Assembly (NCBI RefSeq): GCF_001430825.1
Contig: NZ_CP010535.1
Coordinates: 2,150,501-2,214,500 of the forward strand
Source: Sediminicola sp. YIK13
Lineage (GTDB): Bacteria > Bacteroidota > Bacteroidia > Flavobacteriales > Flavobacteriaceae
Length of the DNA stretch: 64,000 bases
Direction of reading: 5' to 3'
Shown here piece by piece: positions 45,239 to 53,682 of the stretch. Numbering within the stretch: position 1 is the first letter of the stretch; every line of letters begins with the position of its first letter. The notes beneath the pieces are model-generated. The model saw only the letters and a program-made list of their open reading frames with translations, was not told the DNA's origin and did not search any database. A program made the position numbers and the translations under genes.

Positions 45239-46813
45239 TCACTCCTTAATCTTCCAGATGGATTTCACTTTGGACAATTGAAAATCATTAATTACCATAT
45301 CTTTTTGGTCCATATTCTTAATTTCCAAAGCACTATAATTTTGATTGGGAAACAACTGGGAGGTCATAGCATACTGTCCGCCGTTCACGAAAATTTCAAT
45401 GGAAGATCTGTCCATGATAATCCTGAACAAAACTTCCCCTTCGGGCAAATTTGGTAGCCTCATTTTTTGTAGTGGATCTGCAAAGGATTCATGAAAATCG
45501 GTTTTTCCAGAATTTGCCCTATTCAGTGTCATCGTCATAGCAGCCCTATCTACAGTTACCACAACCTGTTCATCAAGACCATTTTTATAGATGAGTTCAA
45601 AAACAGCCGCACCTGTAAGGAATTGAAGATCCGATTGGCTATAATCTTCAAATGGAATTTCCGACACACCTTGAGAATCAACGGTCAACTTTCTTACCGG
45701 TTCTTTTTCCAATAGGTCATCAAAACCTTTCAACGGATAATTGAAGAGTTCATATGAATCTCCGGTCTTTTGAAGACTCAACTTTCTTGGTAAGGTCATG
45801 GCACTTCGCCATTTTTCTGTTGGAGTATCCCTAGCATAATCCCAATTACTCATCCACCCTATAAAAATTCTATCATTATTGGGCACATTGTTGTAGGTTA
45901 CTCCAGCATAATTATCCCTGCCCAGATCTATCCACAGATCATCTTTTTGATCAGAAGAGAATGTTGTGCCGTCAAAATCCCCTACAAAATATTGGGTGCC
46001 ACTACCACCATTGGGAGCACCTGGATTGATGCTGATCAACAACACCCACTTAACCTCATCGGTGCCTTCTACTTTTAGGGAAAAAAGATCGGGACACTCC
46101 CAAACACCTCCATGGGCACCTTGATTTCTTCCAAATTCACTTTTATATTCCCAATCTATCAGATTGGGAGACTCCCATATTTGAAGGTGATCTCCTGCCA
46201 CAAGGAGCATGGTCCATTTATCGACCTTATCGTTCCAAAAAACTTTTGGATCCCGAAAATCCTTTACGCCTTTATTGGGAATAACAGGATTACCCTCATA
46301 TTTTTTCCAGGTATCCCCATTGTCCAAGCTATAGGCAATCCCCTGGGTCTGAAAATCATTTTTCCCCGCTTTTTCCCCTTCAATTAAATGATAGGTGTAT
46401 ATCGCCACCAAAGCCGGATTTTCTTTACTTCCAAAGCCCGAAGTATTGTACTCATCTACCACGGCACTCCCAGAAAAAATGTAACCATGTTCATCCGGGA
46501 ATAAGGCAATTGGTTTGTGTTCCCAGTGCACCATATCCTTGCTTACGGCATGCCCCCAGTGCATTGGCCCCCATACAGTATCATCTGGATAATATTGATA
46601 AAACAGATGGTACACCCCTTTATGGTACACTAAGCCATTGGGATCGTTCATCCACTTTTCCTCAGGGGTAAAATGAAACTGGGGCCTGTAAGCCTCTTTG
46701 TAATATGCTGTTTCAGCCGATTCATCCATTTGAGAAGCTTCTTTAGGTTTATCCTTACATGACATTAGCAATCCGAAACTGATCAACACTATATATATAT
46801 TTCTTGGCTCCAT
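45239..46813 (-). CDS. GH32 fructan hydrolase (levanase/invertase type), lipoprotein
   Basis: Protein of 524 residues with lipobox LMSC (Cys19), so exposed in the envelope or on the surface. GH32 catalytic motifs: nucleophile Asp57 in WMNDPNG, transition-state Asp in FRDPKVFW, and acid/base Glu in WECPDLF. The N-terminal five-bladed propeller is followed by the C-terminal GH32C beta-sandwich (MDRSSIEIFVNGG). It hydrolyses levan, inulin or sucrose-type fructosides. No SusC/SusD genes adjoin, so it is not part of a visible polysaccharide locus. Confidence 0.95.
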   Translation of the reverse strand: MEPRNIYIVLISFGLLMSCKDKPKEASQMDESAETAYYKEAYRPQFHFTPEEKWMNDPNGLVYHKGVYHLFYQYYPDDTVWGPMHWGHAVSKDMVHWEHKPIALFPDEHGYIFSGSAVVDEYNTSGFGSKENPALVAIYTYHLIEGEKAGKNDFQTQGIAYSLDNGDTWKKYEGNPVIPNKGVKDFRDPKVFWNDKVDKWTMLLVAGDHLQIWESPNLIDWEYKSEFGRNQGAHGGVWECPDLFSLKVEGTDEVKWVLLISINPGAPNGGSGTQYFVGDFDGTTFSSDQKDDLWIDLGRDNYAGVTYNNVPNNDRIFIGWMSNWDYARDTPTEKWRSAMTLPRKLSLQKTGDSYELFNYPLKGFDDLLEKEPVRKLTVDSQGVSEIPFEDYSQSDLQFLTGAAVFELIYKNGLDEQVVVTVDRAAMTMTLNRANSGKTDFHESFADPLQKMRLPNLPEGEVLFRIIMDRSSIEIFVNGGQYAMTSQLFPNQNYSALEIKNMDQKDMVINDFQLSKVKSIWKIKE

Positions 46814-46915
46814 ATCAGCAATATTCTATTATTTACTAAAAATAAACATTTAATCGATTCCCAACCGTACAAGCCTAATGCTTTGTTAAAATCCCATATT
46901 TACCTTCCTAAATGG

Positions 46916-46923
46916 TATCTTTG
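46916..46923 (+). promoter_or_regulatory. -7 element of the arsenosugar-type cluster
   Basis: TATCTTTG, exact TAnnTTTG match 24 bases before the rhodanese ATG. A TTTG at 46882-46885 lies 30 bases upstream, farther than the usual spacing. Confidence 0.5.
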
Positions 46924-46947
46924 TATAGCATAATTTAATACCTAATA

Positions 46948-47439
46948 ATGAAAATTAAGTATTTCATAGTTCTTCTCTTATTCAGTTTTATCCATGTCCA
47001 TTCCCAGGAAACAATAGATGAAGCCTTACAAAAATATAATACGCACGAGGTGCCCTATTTGAAGGTTGGGGAAGCCATTGACAATAAAGACTATTTGTTC
47101 TTGGATGCCAGAAGACAGAAGGAATATGATGTTAGCCATATTGAGAATGCAACCTTCGTAGGCACCTCTAAATTAAATTTAGAAGAAATGTCCAGTTTGG
47201 CTCCAGATAAAAATGCACCAATAATCGTTTATTGCTCCATAGGTGTTCGCTCGGAAAAAAGTGCCAAAAAATTATTAGAGCAAGGATACACCAATGTTTA
47301 CAACCTATATGGGGGAATTTTCGAATGGGTAAACCAAGGTCACCCCATTGTTGACCATCTAGGGAATGAGACCCATAAAGTACATGCCTTTAGTAAGCAT
47401 TGGGGTAAGTTTCTGACTAAAGGCGAAAAAGTATATTAA
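46948..47439 (+). CDS. Exported rhodanese-like protein
   Basis: Single-domain rhodanese of 163 residues with a signal peptide (ending HVHSQE). The active-site Cys96 sits in VYCSIGVRSEKSA, the usual six-residue loop, and D53 in FLDARRQKEYDVSHI marks the first strand. Such proteins bind sulfur or thiol-linked groups; arsenate reductases share a related loop, so a redox or arsenic-handling role is possible. Only 7 bases separate it from the TIGR04282 gene, so it heads the arsenosugar-type cluster. Its role there is inferred from position. Confidence 0.9.
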   Translation: MKIKYFIVLLLFSFIHVHSQETIDEALQKYNTHEVPYLKVGEAIDNKDYLFLDARRQKEYDVSHIENATFVGTSKLNLEEMSSLAPDKNAPIIVYCSIGVRSEKSAKKLLEQGYTNVYNLYGGIFEWVNQGHPIVDHLGNETHKVHAFSKHWGKFLTKGEKVY

Positions 47440-47446
47440 ATAGTTT

Positions 47447-48079
47447 ATGACATCAAGTTCCAATTCCCTAAACCAAAAGAACCTACTTCTTATTTTTACA
47501 AGAAATCCAGAATTGGGTAAATGCAAAACTAGATTGGCAGCTAAAGTAGGCGACCACACCGCTCTTAAAATATATACCTTTTTATTGGAGCATACCCACA
47601 ACGTTACCAAAGAAGTGAAAGCCACCAGAGAAGTGCATTATTCGGAAGAAATATGGGAAAATGATATCTGGGAAAATACACTTTATCACAAAAAAATACA
47701 ACAGGGCAAGGACTTGGGAGAACGAATGCTAAACGCTTTTAATGATGGCTTTGAAGCGGGGTATGAAAATATTATCGTTATTGGGAGCGACATGTACGAT
47801 CTCTCGTCTGATGACCTAAATACAGCTTTCGAGGAATTGCATAAAACCGACTTTGTCATTGGGCCAGCAGAAGATGGCGGATACTATCTTTTGGGAATGT
47901 CCAAAATCAAGGCCTCTCTTTTTAAAAATAAGGCCTGGGGGACAAATACCGTTCTCAACGAGACCCTAAATGATTTAAAAAATGAATCGGTCAAGCTATT
48001 GAAAATAAAAAATGATGTGGATCTTTACGAGGACATTCAAAATATTGACGCTTTTCAACCATTTTTAAAAAACATATAA
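47447..48079 (+). CDS. TIGR04282 family glycosyltransferase (arsenosugar-associated)
   Basis: DUF2064 glycosyltransferase of 210 residues. N-terminal LLIFTRNPELGKCKTRLAAKVG is the nucleotide-sugar loop; IVIGSDMYDLSSDDL and VIGPAEDGGYYLLGM are family hallmarks. NCBI names this subfamily after its frequent place in arsenosugar gene clusters, where it is thought to act on the ribose-derived sugar. It is cytoplasmic and lies 2 bases from the nucleoside phosphorylase gene. The sugar donor and acceptor are not shown by the sequence. Confidence 0.92.
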   Translation: MTSSSNSLNQKNLLLIFTRNPELGKCKTRLAAKVGDHTALKIYTFLLEHTHNVTKEVKATREVHYSEEIWENDIWENTLYHKKIQQGKDLGERMLNAFNDGFEAGYENIIVIGSDMYDLSSDDLNTAFEELHKTDFVIGPAEDGGYYLLGMSKIKASLFKNKAWGTNTVLNETLNDLKNESVKLLKIKNDVDLYEDIQNIDAFQPFLKNI

Positions 48080-48081
48080 AT

Positions 48082-48897
48082 ATGACATTAAAACAATTAG
48101 AAGAGTCTACTGCCTATTTAAAGCAAAAAGGTTTTGATGCCCCTGAACTGGGCATCGTACTTGGAACCGGACTTGGAAAATTAGTGGCGGAAATTGAAAA
48201 TCCCATTGAAGCACATTATAACCATATCCCATTTTTTCCATTGGCGACCGTTGAGTTCCATACCGGAAAACTGATCTATGGCACTTTAGAAGGAAAAAAG
48301 GTAGTGGTCATGCAGGGTCGCTTTCATATGTACGAAGGATATGATTTAATTGATGTTACTTATCCTATAAGGGTTATGCACCAACTGGGGATCAAGAATT
48401 TGTTTATCTCCAATGCAGCCGGAGCCGTCAACCTCAACTTTAATAAAGGGGATATTATGTTGATTGAAGATCACATTAATCTTCAGGGAGGATCGCCTTT
48501 GGCTTTTAAAAACGTAGCCGAATTTGGAGACCGATTTGTGGACATGAGTGAACCATATGACCTAAAAATGCGTAAAAAGGTAGAGGATATTGCAAAAAGA
48601 GAAAACATATCGCTCAAAAAAGGGGTTTACGCCTCCGTGGTTGGTCCACAATTGGAAACCAAAGCGGAATATAGAATGATAAAATTAATTGGCGCCGATG
48701 CCGTAGGGATGAGCACTGTTCCAGAAGTAATAGCCGCCAATCATCTACGATTGCCCGTCATGGCAGTATCCGTCCTCACCGACGAATGTGACCCGGACAA
48801 TCTGAAACCGGTGAATATTGCAGAAATTATCGCAATTGCAGGTGAGACAGAACCAAAAATGATCAAATTATTTAAAGAATTAATAAAAGAGATATGA
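48082..48897 (+). CDS. Purine-nucleoside phosphorylase, trimeric type
   Basis: Enzyme of 271 residues that splits purine nucleosides with phosphate into base and ribose-1-phosphate. Motifs: LGIVLGTGLGKL, VVMQGRFHMYEGYD (phosphate-binding His), SNAAGAVN, and GVYASVVGPQLETKAEYRM. Placed between a glycosyltransferase and ArsM with an ATGA overlap at the end. In the arsenosugar route proposed for bacteria, such an enzyme could remove adenine from an arsenic-substituted 5'-deoxyadenosine; a housekeeping purine-salvage role is equally possible. Confidence 0.95.
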   Translation: MTLKQLEESTAYLKQKGFDAPELGIVLGTGLGKLVAEIENPIEAHYNHIPFFPLATVEFHTGKLIYGTLEGKKVVVMQGRFHMYEGYDLIDVTYPIRVMHQLGIKNLFISNAAGAVNLNFNKGDIMLIEDHINLQGGSPLAFKNVAEFGDRFVDMSEPYDLKMRKKVEDIAKRENISLKKGVYASVVGPQLETKAEYRMIKLIGADAVGMSTVPEVIAANHLRLPVMAVSVLTDECDPDNLKPVNIAEIIAIAGETEPKMIKLFKELIKEI

Positions 48898-49859
48898 GTT
48901 ATTTAAACGCCACAAACGACCTATACAAAGAAGCTGCATTAACCCCTGATGTAGGGTTGTGCTGCACCACCAATCCCGTTTGGCAATTTCCCGGGCTTTC
49001 CATTCCCAAAATCATGCAGGAAATGAACTATGGTTGTGGAAGTACGGTTTCCGCCCAAGATTTGGTCAATAACCCTAAAGTACTTTATGTTGGTGTTGGT
49101 GGCGGAATGGAATTGTTGCAATTTTCATACTTTTCTAGGCAAAAAGGTGGGGTTACAGGAGTTGATGTCGTTGATGAGATGTTGGAGGCCTCCAAAAAGA
49201 ATTTCAAGATAGCAGAAGAAGAGAATACGTGGTTCAAAAGTGAGTTTGTAGACCTTGTGAAAGGAGACGCCCTAAACCTTCCCGTTGCAAGCGGAAGTAT
49301 TGATGTTGCCGCACAAAACTGTCTGTTCAATATCTTCAAGGCCGAAGATCTACAAAAGGCAGTTGCAGAAATGTACCGTGTTTTAAGACCCCACGGTAGA
49401 TTGGTTATGAGTGACCCTATCTGTGAGCAACCCATGAACGATGAATTACGGAATGATGATAGGCTCCGGGCCCTTTGTTTAAGTGGCAGTATCCCTATGA
49501 AAGATTATATAAAAGCATTGACCGATGCAGGGTTTGGAACCATAGAGATAAGAGCGCGTAAATCGTATCGGGTGCTTTCTCCCAACCACTACCCCACAGA
49601 GGAACTGATTTACATTGAGTCCATTGAAATAGCTGCCATTAAAGACCCCATGCCGGCAGATGGACCTTGCGTATTTACAGGTAAAACTGCTATCTATTAT
49701 GGTGATGAGCAATATTTTGATGATAAAAACGGACATGTTTTAATGCAAAACCAACCTTTGGCCGTTTGTGATAAGACAGCCGCTGCTCTGGCCAAGGCCA
49801 ATGATCAAATACATATCAGCGAAAGTACCTGGCATTATAATGGGGGTGGATGCTGCTAG
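48894..49859 (+). CDS. arsM: Arsenosugar-type arsenite methyltransferase ArsM
   Basis: SAM-dependent methyltransferase of 321 residues of the arsenosugar-biosynthesis ArsM subfamily. SAM-binding motif I is VLYVGVGGGMELLQF (about 63-77), and VLRPHGRLVMSDPICEQP marks motif III. Many cysteines suitable for As(III) binding: C23, C24, C48, C143, C177, C195 and a terminal CC at 320-321 in YNGGGCC. The N-terminal DVGLCCTTNPVWQFPGLSIP stretch marks this subfamily and differs from ordinary ArsM. It overlaps the phosphorylase gene by 4 bases (ATGA). Confidence 0.92.
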   Translation: MSYLNATNDLYKEAALTPDVGLCCTTNPVWQFPGLSIPKIMQEMNYGCGSTVSAQDLVNNPKVLYVGVGGGMELLQFSYFSRQKGGVTGVDVVDEMLEASKKNFKIAEEENTWFKSEFVDLVKGDALNLPVASGSIDVAAQNCLFNIFKAEDLQKAVAEMYRVLRPHGRLVMSDPICEQPMNDELRNDDRLRALCLSGSIPMKDYIKALTDAGFGTIEIRARKSYRVLSPNHYPTEELIYIESIEIAAIKDPMPADGPCVFTGKTAIYYGDEQYFDDKNGHVLMQNQPLAVCDKTAAALAKANDQIHISESTWHYNGGGCC

Positions 49860-49951
49860 CCGTAATAAAATAATATAGCTTACTTCACAATAGTAAGGTT
49901 AAACAGTGATTACCTACTAATCAACCAATGCAGCTTTAAACGAACCTTATC

Positions 49952-50695
49952 ATGAAACATATCTTCATCCTACTACTGGTATTTACTGGAATTGCCTTTG
50001 GCCACGCCAAATCCACAGCAATTGTTGAGGGACCTTTGAGTCTTCAAAAAGTTGACTACTCGACCTGGGATAAACTATTGAAAAAATATGTTGACGATCA
50101 GGGCAATGTTGATTACAAAAACTTCCGTAAGGAAATTGGACTGCTAAATTCATATATAGAGCAACAGACCAAAAATCCTGTCTCGGAATATGACACCAAG
50201 GAAAGTAAATTAGTGTACTACATCAATTTGTACAATGCGGCTACCGTAAAATTAATTTTAGATAATTATCCATTGGGCAGTATCAAGGATCTAAAAGGAC
50301 CTTGGAATAGGCAAGTAGTCACCATAAGGAACAAGCAGCTCTCCCTTGGGGATATTGAACACAATATTTTACGTAAAATGGACGAACCTAGGATCCATTT
50401 CGCCATTAATTGCGCTTCCTATTCCTGTCCAAAACTGTTGAACGAGGCGTTTACGGTTGAAAAATTGGAAGACCTTTTGGAAAAATCAGCAAGAAACTTT
50501 GTGAACGATCCCAAAAGGAATGTCATCACGAAGGAGAAAGCCATGTTGTCCCAAATCTTTAAATGGTACAAAAAAGACTTTACTGATGAGGTCTCATTGA
50601 CTGACTACATCAATCAATATTCAAAGATTAAAATAACAAGGGAGACCAGAATAGAATTTATCAACTACGATTGGAGCCTCAATGCATCAAAATGA
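49952..50695 (+). CDS. DUF547 domain protein, exported
   Basis: Protein of 247 residues with a signal peptide (about 1-20). DUF547 core: KLVYYINLYNAATVKLILDNYPLGSIKDL, then HFAINCASYSCPKLLNEAF with two cysteines. The domain fold resembles a cysteine peptidase-like protein of unknown activity. It overlaps the next glycosyltransferase by 14 bases. DUF547 genes recur in arsenosugar-type clusters; whether it handles arsenic is unknown. Confidence 0.9.
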   Translation: MKHIFILLLVFTGIAFGHAKSTAIVEGPLSLQKVDYSTWDKLLKKYVDDQGNVDYKNFRKEIGLLNSYIEQQTKNPVSEYDTKESKLVYYINLYNAATVKLILDNYPLGSIKDLKGPWNRQVVTIRNKQLSLGDIEHNILRKMDEPRIHFAINCASYSCPKLLNEAFTVEKLEDLLEKSARNFVNDPKRNVITKEKAMLSQIFKWYKKDFTDEVSLTDYINQYSKIKITRETRIEFINYDWSLNASK

Positions 50696-51389
50696 TTCCC
50701 TTAAGATAAGTATCATAATACCAGTTCTCAACGAAGCGGAACATATTGCTCACGTATTGAAATACCTAAATGACATCTGCAATAAAGATCACGTTAAGGA
50801 AATCATTATAGTTGATGGGGGCAGCACAGACAACACTCCAGCCATTGCAAAAGAATTTGGTGCCACCCTGGTACATTCTGAAAAAGGACGGGCCAAACAG
50901 ATGAACAAAGGAACCAAAAAGGCAACTGGATCCATATTTTACTTTTTACACGCAGACACCTTTCCTCCTAAAGATTTTGACACCCATATTGTCAATGCAG
51001 TTGCCTTTGGGAATCCTGCTGGTTGCTTTCGCATGAAATTCGACTCTAACAGCTGGCTCCTAAGAGCTTCAGGATGGCTTACTCGGATCAACATAAAAGT
51101 TTGTCGTGGTGGCGACCAATCCCTTTTCATCACCAAGAAATTATGGGAAAGGTCCGAAGGATATAATGAATCCTATATAATTTATGAGGACACCGAGTTT
51201 ATAGGTCGCTTATATAAATTAGGGGACTTTAAAGTATTGCCCCAAACGGTACTAACTTCAGCAAGAAAATATAATAAGAATGGCACTATTAGGTTGCAGT
51301 ATCATTTTGGCGTCATCCATTTTATAAAACTAATGGGTGCCGGTCCGGAGCGTCTTTACAGATATTACAAAAAAAACATATTGACCTAA
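50682..51389 (+). CDS. TIGR04283 family glycosyltransferase (arsenosugar-associated)
   Basis: GT2-family enzyme of 235 residues: IIIPVLNEAEHIAHVLKYL at the N-terminus, IIVDGGSTDNT (nucleotide-sugar binding) and YFLHADTFPP (DxD-type site), with RGGDQSLFITKKLWE and IYEDTEFIGRL in the acceptor region. The subfamily is named for its presence in arsenosugar clusters and is the sixth gene of this set. It probably transfers a sugar or an activated glycerol unit, but the acceptor is not known. The convergent amidase ends 6 bases later. Confidence 0.92.
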   Translation: MHQNDSLKISIIIPVLNEAEHIAHVLKYLNDICNKDHVKEIIIVDGGSTDNTPAIAKEFGATLVHSEKGRAKQMNKGTKKATGSIFYFLHADTFPPKDFDTHIVNAVAFGNPAGCFRMKFDSNSWLLRASGWLTRINIKVCRGGDQSLFITKKLWERSEGYNESYIIYEDTEFIGRLYKLGDFKVLPQTVLTSARKYNKNGTIRLQYHFGVIHFIKLMGAGPERLYRYYKKNILT

Positions 51390-51394
51390 GTTTA

Positions 51395-52435
51395 CTAGTT
51401 TCTAGTCTGATAATCCAAGAGAACTCCTTCTGAAATCCATTTTGCCAAAGCTTGTCTATTATCAGGATCTAATATCCTCCTTTGGTCTTTGGTATTTTTT
51501 ATGTTCCCAATTTCAATATATACCATTGCCGGGTGTGTCTTTTTAACTAGGTACAGATTGGTACGATCCTCAAAAGTTCCTGAATACTCCCTATTGGGTT
51601 GATATTTCTGATACTTATTCTGAAAAGTTGTATGTATGTTCTCCGCAAATCTCTTACCATTCTTACTGTTCTCATGGTGATAAAAGAAAACATCGATGTT
51701 CTGTCCCTTACTGCGACTATCCACATGTGTAACGATAAGTCGCTGATATTTTCCCTTATTTTCCGCGTATAACATATTTACAGCATCTACCCTTTGCTTT
51801 AGTCTGGCCAATTGATTTAGCGGTATTTCGAGATTGGGATAGGTAACCTCATCCCTATCTATTTCCAGAATACGTTCATCCCTAATTCCGTCATTGGGGT
51901 CGCGTATGATGATATAAACCTTTGCTCCTTGTGACATTAATTCTCTCGCCAAACGCAATGTGATATCATAGGCATATTCATCTTCTGCAATAATTTTTCC
52001 TTCGTAGTTCTCAATGGCCCCCGGATCTGGACCCCCATGACCGGAAATCAAATAATAAACAGCGCCTTCCAAGGCCTTACTCATATTGGGAACAAGCGCA
52101 TATTTCTTCCCAAAAATGGAGTATTCGGCCTCTTTGCCCATACTCTTTATTTCTGTTGCTTTATTCTGAATGGTATCTACTACCTCAGCTTCAACAAAGG
52201 GTGGCAACACATATTTGCGGCCCTCGTAGAGCTGAATGCTGTCCCGAAGATTATCTTTATTTAAAGCCACGAAATGTCCATAATGTTTTATGGGGTCCAT
52301 GCCTTGTTTTCTAAGAATGGAAAAAATCCCATCCCCTTTTTCGGCAATTACGGTCTTTACGGAGTTTTGAGCATAAATGGAAAGGGATGATAAGACCAGA
52401 ACCAATAGTAAGAGGCTACATTTTTTGGGGTACAC
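51395..52435 (-). CDS. N-acetylmuramoyl-L-alanine amidase with LysM-like N-terminus
   Basis: Exported Amidase_3 protein of about 346 residues. After the signal peptide comes a LysM-like region (about 25-85, FSILRKQGMDPIKHYGHFVAL). The zinc amidase core has SGHGGPDPGAIENY (His), EDEYAYDITLRLARELMSQGAKVYI (Glu) and FFYHHENS (His). It cleaves the stem peptide from muramic acid. The frame can start at a TTG at 52453, but that codon lies inside the -7 promoter box; GTG at 52435 gives a short leader and a good signal peptide (MYPKKCSLLLLVLVLSS). Confidence 0.85.
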   Translation of the reverse strand: MYPKKCSLLLLVLVLSSLSIYAQNSVKTVIAEKGDGIFSILRKQGMDPIKHYGHFVALNKDNLRDSIQLYEGRKYVLPPFVEAEVVDTIQNKATEIKSMGKEAEYSIFGKKYALVPNMSKALEGAVYYLISGHGGPDPGAIENYEGKIIAEDEYAYDITLRLARELMSQGAKVYIIIRDPNDGIRDERILEIDRDEVTYPNLEIPLNQLARLKQRVDAVNMLYAENKGKYQRLIVTHVDSRSKGQNIDVFFYHHENSKNGKRFAENIHTTFQNKYQKYQPNREYSGTFEDRTNLYLVKKTHPAMVYIEIGNIKNTKDQRRILDPDNRQALAKWISEGVLLDYQTRN

Positions 52436-52450
52436 AATGCTAATTTTACA

Positions 52451-52484
52451 CAAATATTATCAAAAATAAGGTGTACTTCCAAAA
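52451..52484 (-). promoter_or_regulatory. Probable promoter of the amidase gene
   Basis: Minus strand: TTTTG (52484-52480), 20 bases, TAATATTTG (52459-52451), a -7 box one base longer than TAnnTTTG. It places transcription start just before the GTG at 52435. Confidence 0.45.
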
Positions 52485-52510
52485 AGGAATGCTTATAATA
52501 CTCAAATAGA

Positions 52511-53512
52511 TCAATGATTTTTATAAAAGGATCTGATTATCTCCTCCGCAGGCTTATTCTGAGGGGTAAATCTGTTGTCACCTCCCCCTCCTGCAGATTT
52601 ATGATCTATGAACCATTTCCAAACAAAGCCTCCTTGGAACCAGTCCTCTGCCCAAAAAGATTCAAAAATAGCCTTCGTGGCATTTGCCTGCGCTTCAAGG
52701 TTTACGTCATCCTTACTATGATCCACCAACCAAGGGCGTTTTGCCGTATAATCATTACTTCTATAGCCATATTCAGTAAACAGAACGGGTTTCTCTAATT
52801 TTTTGGATAGGGTCATGAGTTTCTCCTTATATGGCCTCCAACCATTCACCAATTGTCCCACTGAAGGGGTCTTTTCATCGGACAAAGGGAAATAAGCATC
52901 TACCCCTATATAATCCAAATCTTCCCAAAATGGGGTACGTTCATATTCATCCCAGTTCGCCGCATAGGTAAGTTTACCTTTATACACAGCACGTATTTTT
53001 CTAACAAGGCTGTTCCAATATTCCGGCCTGTTCTCTATGAACTTTTCCAATTCCGTTCCAATACAAAAGAATTCCGTTTTTGTTTCTTGTGCCAATTCGG
53101 CATAAGTCATGATGAATTTTGTGTAGGAGGCTTCCAAAGCCATCCAATCTTCTTCTGAATTCATTTTTAGGGTTCCCGTAAAGGTCCCTTTCCATATCCA
53201 GATTTGGGGCTTGACCATTACCCTTAATCCATTTTTATGAAGTAACTCGATATATTGTTTTGCTCCTCTCTTGGTCTCCCCAAACCACTGCCTTTCTGTG
53301 TCAAAAACAATCTCTGGGGAGGCTACATCCCTTATAAAACCAAAGGGCATTACAGCTGCCGATTCTGCATTGATTCGCAAAAGGGCTTCCACATGTTCCT
53401 GGGAGGCCTGTTCCCTCGAAGCCACAAAACTAACGCCGTTAATTTTTTTCTTATCCTGACTTATACAGGACAGTTGCAAGGTGAATAAAATAAAGAGGAG
53501 CAATTTTTTCAT
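52511..53512 (-). CDS. GH113-like glycoside hydrolase (TIM barrel), lipoprotein
   Basis: Protein of 333 residues with lipobox LSC (Cys16). A TIM-barrel with GH113 features: KPQIWIWKGTFTGTLKM, acid/base Glu in FFCIGTELEKF, WDLDYIGVDAYFPL-like segment (here WEDLDYIGVDAYFPL) and nucleophile Glu in VLFTEYGYRS, then GGFVWKWFIDH. Known GH113 members cleave beta-mannans; the substrate here is uncertain. The frame continues to 53599 upstream, but the ATG at 53512 gives a clean lipoprotein signal. It stands alone on the minus strand. Confidence 0.85.
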   Translation of the reverse strand: MKKLLLFILFTLQLSCISQDKKKINGVSFVASREQASQEHVEALLRINAESAAVMPFGFIRDVASPEIVFDTERQWFGETKRGAKQYIELLHKNGLRVMVKPQIWIWKGTFTGTLKMNSEEDWMALEASYTKFIMTYAELAQETKTEFFCIGTELEKFIENRPEYWNSLVRKIRAVYKGKLTYAANWDEYERTPFWEDLDYIGVDAYFPLSDEKTPSVGQLVNGWRPYKEKLMTLSKKLEKPVLFTEYGYRSNDYTAKRPWLVDHSKDDVNLEAQANATKAIFESFWAEDWFQGGFVWKWFIDHKSAGGGGDNRFTPQNKPAEEIIRSFYKNH

Positions 53513-53618
53513 GTTACTAAAATACACCAAATTAGGATTTGACATACAATACATCGCATACATTAACATAAACCTGCGACATGAATTTGGGTTTTCCAAT
53601 ATTTAAATTACTTATACA

Positions 53619-53661
53619 TTAAGTACGCGCATTAAGTTCTTATATTTAAGCACGACTTAAG
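53619..53661 (+). repeat. Four TTAAG repeats upstream of the FAD oxidoreductase gene
   Basis: TTAAG occurs at 53619, 53632, 53646 and 53657, with start-to-start spacing of 13, 14 and 11 bases, close to one helical turn each, and the last copy 22 bases before the start codon. It may be a regulator-binding array or chance AT-rich sequence. The 170-base gap holds no other clear element. Confidence 0.3.
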
Positions 53662-53682
53662 CAACAACAACCGATTCTTCAT

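Noticed and set aside
51386-51412. Palindrome ACTAG-TTT-CTAGT as a terminator between the TIGR04283 gene and the amidase
   Set aside because: Five-base arms and no T-run on either strand; too weak.
52436-52453. TTG start for the amidase
   Set aside because: The codon overlaps the likely -7 box; GTG at 52435 gives a better signal peptide.
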